A model generated the notes under the pieces. That model had not been told where the DNA came from. It saw nothing but the letters and a program-made list of their open reading frames with translations, and did no database searches. Position numbers and translations under genes: made by a program. Positions 4,222-6,106 of a stretch of 6,106 nucleotides of DNA are shown here, piece by piece (within the stretch, counting starts at the first letter, position 1; each line of letters opens with the position of its first letter). Origin of the DNA: an uncultured Clostridium sp. (GTDB lineage: Bacteria > Bacillota > Clostridia > Clostridiales > Clostridiaceae); the NCBI GenBank assembly GCA_934777095.1, contig CAKVNP010000144.1, positions 1-6,106 of the forward strand. The letters run 5' to 3'.

Positions 4222-6106
4222 ATGTCTAGAGAAAGGAAAAAAGCCAGCAATAAAAAGAGAACTACTAAAAAAGCTGGCGGAAAAAATAAAAGGGACGAAA
4301 AGAATAGCCATGAAAATGATATAAAGGGGATTATTTATATTGGATTAGGCATATTGATGGCAATTGCAATCTATACAAATCTTGCAGGAACATTATCTAT
4401 TCTTTCAAGAGAATATATTTATAGATTTATCGGTGTCTTAGCTTTTGTTATGCAAATATATTTAATATACTATGGAATAGGCACAATTAAGTTTAAGGGG
4501 AATATTGAATATACAAGGAAGCTTGTAGGATTTACTCTTTTAACTATTACTATGGGATTATTCTTTGGAACTATGAGGATTCAAACTATAGATATAGAAG
4601 GATTTGGTGATAGCTTAAGATTTATGATGAGGGCTGAAGGGATTAATCTTCATGGGGGATTTTTAGGACATCTTATTGCATATCCATTATCAAGACTTAT
4701 TGGATATATAGGTTCATATATACTTTATGTAACTATTGCAGCAATCAGTATTATTTTGTGCATGGATGTAACTTTATATGATTTATATATGAAGGTAAAA
4801 GAAAAATTTACTAGCTCAGAGCCTAAGAGGAAAGCTAAAAAGGAGAGGGCAATAGAAAAAACTCTGCCAAATATCAAAGTACCATCTGCTGAGCCTACAT
4901 TAGATGAAGAGCTTTCTCAAGAAAACTTTATTAAAGAAATAAATAATAAGATCCAGATTTTAGATTTTATGAGAAATTCTGAGCTGAAAGATGAAGAAGA
5001 GGAAAAACTTCAAAATATCGATATTGATAATTTAGAAGTAGATACATCTATAGATGATGATTTTGGACCATTAGAGTTTGTAGATGAGGAAGAAAAGCCT
5101 GTAGAAGTAATGGATTTTAGTACAGTAAAGGATGGAGTGAAGGTAGTAAAGCCTACAAAGACCATTGATAACAAGGATATTGCTATAGATATCCATGATG
5201 AGGAAGAGGCACCGGAAGTAAAAGAATATCAATATCCAAAACTTGATCTTTTAAAGGTAAATACCAAGCTTAAGATGAAGAATGAAGATAGAAAAGAATT
5301 AATGGAAAGTGCTGATAAGCTTGTGCATACATTAGGAAGCTTTGGCGTTGAAGCAAAAGTAGTACATGTAACTAAAGGACCTTCTGTAACTAGATTTGAA
5401 ATTCAGCCAAGCCCTGGAGTAAAGGTATCTAAGATTGTAAACCTACAGGATGATATTGCATTAGGCTTAGCAGCTAGCGCTGTAAGAATGGAGGCACCAA
5501 TCCCAGGAAAGGCTGCCATAGGGATTGAGGTACCAAATAAGAAGCAGTCTCCAGTATTGCTTAGGGAAGTATTAGATTCTACGGAATTTATTGAATCTGA
5601 TAAAAAGCTTGCTTTTGCACTTGGTAAAGATATTACTGGTAAATGTGTTGTGGGAGATTTAAGCGAAATGCCTCATATGCTTATTGCAGGTGCTACAGGT
5701 TCAGGTAAGTCTGTATGTATAAATTCACTTATTGTAAGTCTTTTATACAAATATTCACCACAGGATGTTAAGCTTTTAATGATTGACCCTAAGGTAGTTG
5801 AACTTAGTGTATATAATGGCATACCACATTTATTAATTCCAGTAGTTACTGATCCTAAAAAGGCAGCAGCTGCCTTGAATTGGGCAGTTAATGAAATGGA
5901 TAAAAGGTATGAGCTTTTCACTACTATGAAAGTAAAGAATATAAAATCATTTAATGCTTTATATGAAAAAGGAATAATTAAAGAAAAATTACCTTATGTA
6001 GTATTGGTTGTCGATGAACTTGCAGACTTAATGATGACTTGTCCAGGAGATGTGGAAGATTATATCTGCCGTTTAGCACAAAAAACAAGAGCAGCTGGTA
6101 TACATT
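4222..6106 (+). CDS. FtsK/SpoIIIE DNA translocase (5' part, runs off the window)
   Basis: The frame is open from ATG 4222 to the right edge, 628 codons; Bacillus SpoIIIE is just under 800 residues, so the end of the motor and the DNA-reading gamma domain lie outside. Residues 1-33 are strongly basic. About four hydrophobic segments lie near 34-54, 65-88, 100-118 and 148-181, the membrane anchor. An acidic linker runs to about 333. The alpha domain starts near YPKLDLLK (338-345). The beta motor has Walker A GATGSGKS (490-497, Lys496) and Walker B VVLVVDELADL (Asp598, Glu599). This hexameric ATPase pumps DNA through the closing division or sporulation septum. AGGGGTGAT (4210-4218) precedes the ATG closely. 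Whether it is the vegetative or the sporulation paralogue cannot be decided from this part. Confidence 0.95.
   Translation, partial: MSRERKKASNKKRTTKKAGGKNKRDEKNSHENDIKGIIYIGLGILMAIAIYTNLAGTLSILSREYIYRFIGVLAFVMQIYLIYYGIGTIKFKGNIEYTRKLVGFTLLTITMGLFFGTMRIQTIDIEGFGDSLRFMMRAEGINLHGGFLGHLIAYPLSRLIGYIGSYILYVTIAAISIILCMDVTLYDLYMKVKEKFTSSEPKRKAKKERAIEKTLPNIKVPSAEPTLDEELSQENFIKEINNKIQILDFMRNSELKDEEEEKLQNIDIDNLEVDTSIDDDFGPLEFVDEEEKPVEVMDFSTVKDGVKVVKPTKTIDNKDIAIDIHDEEEAPEVKEYQYPKLDLLKVNTKLKMKNEDRKELMESADKLVHTLGSFGVEAKVVHVTKGPSVTRFEIQPSPGVKVSKIVNLQDDIALGLAASAVRMEAPIPGKAAIGIEVPNKKQSPVLLREVLDSTEFIESDKKLAFALGKDITGKCVVGDLSEMPHMLIAGATGSGKSVCINSLIVSLLYKYSPQDVKLLMIDPKVVELSVYNGIPHLLIPVVTDPKKAAAALNWAVNEMDKRYELFTTMKVKNIKSFNALYEKGIIKEKLPYVVLVVDELADLMMTCPGDVEDYICRLAQKTRAAGIH

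Noticed and set aside
5673..5921. Minus-strand open frame of 82 codons inside ftsK/spoIIIE.
   Set aside because: It lies antisense to the Walker A region of a clearly coding translocase gene and has no recognisable protein features; the same holds for the antisense frames at 2690-2917 and 1755-1955.

Overview
The window is AT-rich and reads like a chromosomal segment of a low-GC, endospore-forming Firmicute, most likely Clostridium or a close relative. The reasons are AT-ending codon use, strong AGGAGG-type ribosome binding sites, U-rich intrinsic terminators, a TepA-like protease next to an FtsK/SpoIIIE DNA translocase, and a small Cys-rich/Gly-Tyr-rich protein of the spore-surface type. The genus is inferred; no marker gene is present.

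Left part (1-1083). The window opens in the last codons of a small membrane protein. It is followed three bases later by a second-half YeeE/YedE-type (sulfur-compound) transporter subunit, so the transporter is probably encoded as two half-proteins in one operon. A long perfect hairpin ends this operon. Converging on it from the minus strand is a 52-codon reading frame that is clearly the N-terminal part of a PTS lactose/cellobiose-type IIB protein. It still has a start codon, ribosome binding site and active-site Cys, but lacks the second half of the domain. Upstream of it are two copies of the same 19-bp palindrome, 74 bp apart centre to centre, which look like paired operators.

Middle part (1084-2509). 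Two minus-strand genes, an unrecognised 147-residue protein and a PadR-family repressor, are separated by a perfect 15-bp inverted repeat in the leader of the former. Divergently from padR runs a gene for an 87-residue protein with 21 cysteines, a Gly-Gly-Tyr repeat and a Trp/hydrophobic tail, closed by a strong terminator. A PadR regulator with its own promoter facing such a gene invites the idea of local control, but nothing in the sequence proves it.

Right part (2510-6106). Three plus-strand genes follow: a secreted coiled-coil protein with a TTG start, a ClpP-fold TepA-like serine protease ending in an intrinsic terminator, and the first 628 codons of an FtsK/SpoIIIE translocase that runs off the window. 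The tepA-ftsK/spoIIIE adjacency is also known from Bacillus and points to a conserved cell-division/sporulation neighbourhood.

I see no CRISPR array, tRNA, rRNA, transposase or phage gene. The least explained items are the paired palindromes with the truncated IIB gene, the hairpin before the 147-residue gene, and the Cys-rich protein.
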